A stretch of 64,000 bases of DNA, taken from contig NZ_JANKZL010000003.1 of assembly GCF_027568395.1 (NCBI RefSeq), positions 1-64,000 of the forward strand, written 5' to 3'. How positions within the stretch are numbered: position 1 is the stretch's first letter; each line of letters opens with the position of its first letter. This DNA is from Aminobacter sp. HY435. GTDB taxonomy: Bacteria > Pseudomonadota > Alphaproteobacteria > Rhizobiales > Rhizobiaceae. Shown in pieces: positions 63,166 to 64,000 of this stretch. The notes under the pieces were generated by a model. The model had not been told where the DNA came from. It searched no databases and was given only the letters and a program-made list of their open reading frames with translations. The translations under genes were made by a program, and so were the position numbers.

Positions 63166-63222
63166 ATCGAACCGGGGTGCAAGGATTTGCAGTCCTCTGC
63201 GTAACCACTCCGCCACGAGGCC
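63149..63222 (-). tRNA. tRNA-Cys (anticodon GCA)
   Basis: On the minus strand the cloverleaf reads acceptor GGCCTCG/CGAGGCC, anticodon loop CTGCAAA with GCA, T-arm CCGGTTCGATTCCGG and an encoded CCA. Its 3' end is duplicated at 61675-61691. Confidence 0.97.
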
Positions 63223-63364
63223 TCGCCGCTTCAGGCGTCTACACGGCTCCAATAGGTTGCCAGGATTCCTCCGTCAAGCGGGGAAGAATTTTTCTCCATG
63301 GTTTTGGTTGGACAACACGCCGGGACATCCGGTTCGCGCAATCATGCCCCTGCCCGGCCGAGCG

Positions 63365-63628
63365 TCAGGACAACGGACGCTTCCGCCGCTCCCACCAGAC
63401 GATCAGCCTGCGGCGGGAGCGACGCACGACGTGGAACTCATGCGACAGGACCAGCAGGCCGAGCGGAATCATCCAGAAGCCGAGCACCGGCAGGAAACCG
63501 AGCAAGCCCAGAACGCAAAGGGCTATGCCGAGACCTATGCGGACGCCGCGCGATTGCGGCATGGCGAACTCGCGGCCAAGGATGGAAATCTTCCGCCTCG
63601 GCTGCTGTTGAGGTTTGTATGACTTCAT
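63365..63628 (-). CDS. Small two-helix membrane protein (PGPGW-type)
   Basis: An 87-aa protein with a basic N-terminus (MKSYKPQQQPRRKI), two hydrophobic segments (RIGLGIALCVLGLLGFLPVLGFWMIPLGLLVLS region) and a basic C-terminus. The GFWMIPLGLLVLSHEF pattern resembles the PGPGW putative transmembrane family, with the motif itself changed. Function unknown. Confidence 0.6.
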   Translation of the reverse strand: MKSYKPQQQPRRKISILGREFAMPQSRGVRIGLGIALCVLGLLGFLPVLGFWMIPLGLLVLSHEFHVVRRSRRRLIVWWERRKRPLS

Positions 63629-63828
63629 TTTCCTGGCATGCCCGGTTCGTTGTCTGCGCCCGAACGACGCGCCGACCGCGCGCAAATCCTTGCAAAGCCG
63701 ACATATGAGCGCGCTTTCCGACGATTACCAGAAATGCTCCGGTGAAAAACTTCGGAAAAATTTCGATTAGCGCTTTGCAAATCGAATTACCGTTGCTATA
63801 CGCCGCCTCGTTCACAACAGAGCGCTGT

Positions 63829-63903
63829 TCCCCGGTAGCTCAGTGGTAGAGCAACCGGCTGTTAACCGGTTGGTCGCTGGTTCGAATCCGGCCCGGGGAG
63901 CCA
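63829..63903 (+). tRNA. tRNA-Asn (anticodon GTT)
   Basis: Acceptor TCCCCGG/CCGGGGA, D-arm AGCTCAGTGGTAGAGC, anticodon loop CTGTTAA with GTT, T-arm GCTGGTTCGAATCCGGC and an encoded CCA. Confidence 0.97.
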
Positions 63904-64000
63904 CTTTTCTGCTCAAGAACGTTTCTCAAAAATCCAACCGCAGGCTGCCCGGTAGCGGCGCGCAAGAATCGTCGTGCCACACGGCAATTCGGCGGCAAGG

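Overview
The window looks like a chromosomal segment of an alphaproteobacterium of the order Hyphomicrobiales, closest in style to Mesorhizobium/Aminobacter (Phyllobacteriaceae). This rests on high GC, the gene sets (fused SecDF, ExoR, PopZ, class I PHA synthase, DUF1127 genes followed by CCUCCUCC-loop RNAs) and the conserved order argS - SPOR protein - nagZ - scpA - scpB - tatABC - serS - surE - pcm - nlpD-like - yajC - secDF. The genus is an inference from gene content and was not tested by alignment.

Region 1 (1-about 5150) is the integrase end of a prophage, transcribed leftwards. It holds a 549-aa tyrosine integrase beside the host phaC gene, a hypothetical protein, a second 301-aa tyrosine recombinase, a chain of three overlapping small genes (one a 57-aa membrane protein), and the N-terminal third of a T7-type single-subunit RNA polymerase. 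The polymerase frame breaks at a run of 25 C just inside the left edge. Integrase genes directly before a T7-type polymerase point to a temperate podovirus related to the Autographiviridae.

Region 2 (5190-17500) is mixed housekeeping: phaC, an M15/DUF882 lipoprotein, two tandemly duplicated tRNA-Glu genes, an OmpR-type two-component system divergent from a four-EF-hand exported protein, small envelope proteins, methionine aminopeptidase, radC, trigger factor and tRNA-Leu. Region 3 (17500-20450) has two glycosyltransferases just after tRNA-Leu, one of them a double-domain GT32/GT62-like enzyme.

Region 4 (20460-27000) contains a DUF2157/GDYXXLXY membrane pair and two tandem DUF1127 genes. These are followed by three tandem units of three stem-loops each, every loop carrying an anti-Shine-Dalgarno CCTCC motif (cuckoo/CcsR-type sRNAs). 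Then come trmFO, a GNAT acetyltransferase, and a ParD-like gene coupled to a second methionine aminopeptidase.

Region 5 (27100-49000) is a long, almost entirely leftward block for protein export, cell envelope and chromosome segregation. Region 6 (49000-61500) has erpA, a VOC protein, an NCS2 permease, xthA, exoR, a FadL-like porin of visibly lower GC, valS, popZ, tolC and a pcm paralogue. Region 7 (61486-63903) shows a roughly 205-bp direct repeat (start of the pcm paralogue through the tRNA-Cys 3' end) flanking a GT92-like glycosyltransferase, then tRNA-Cys, a PGPGW-type membrane protein and tRNA-Asn.
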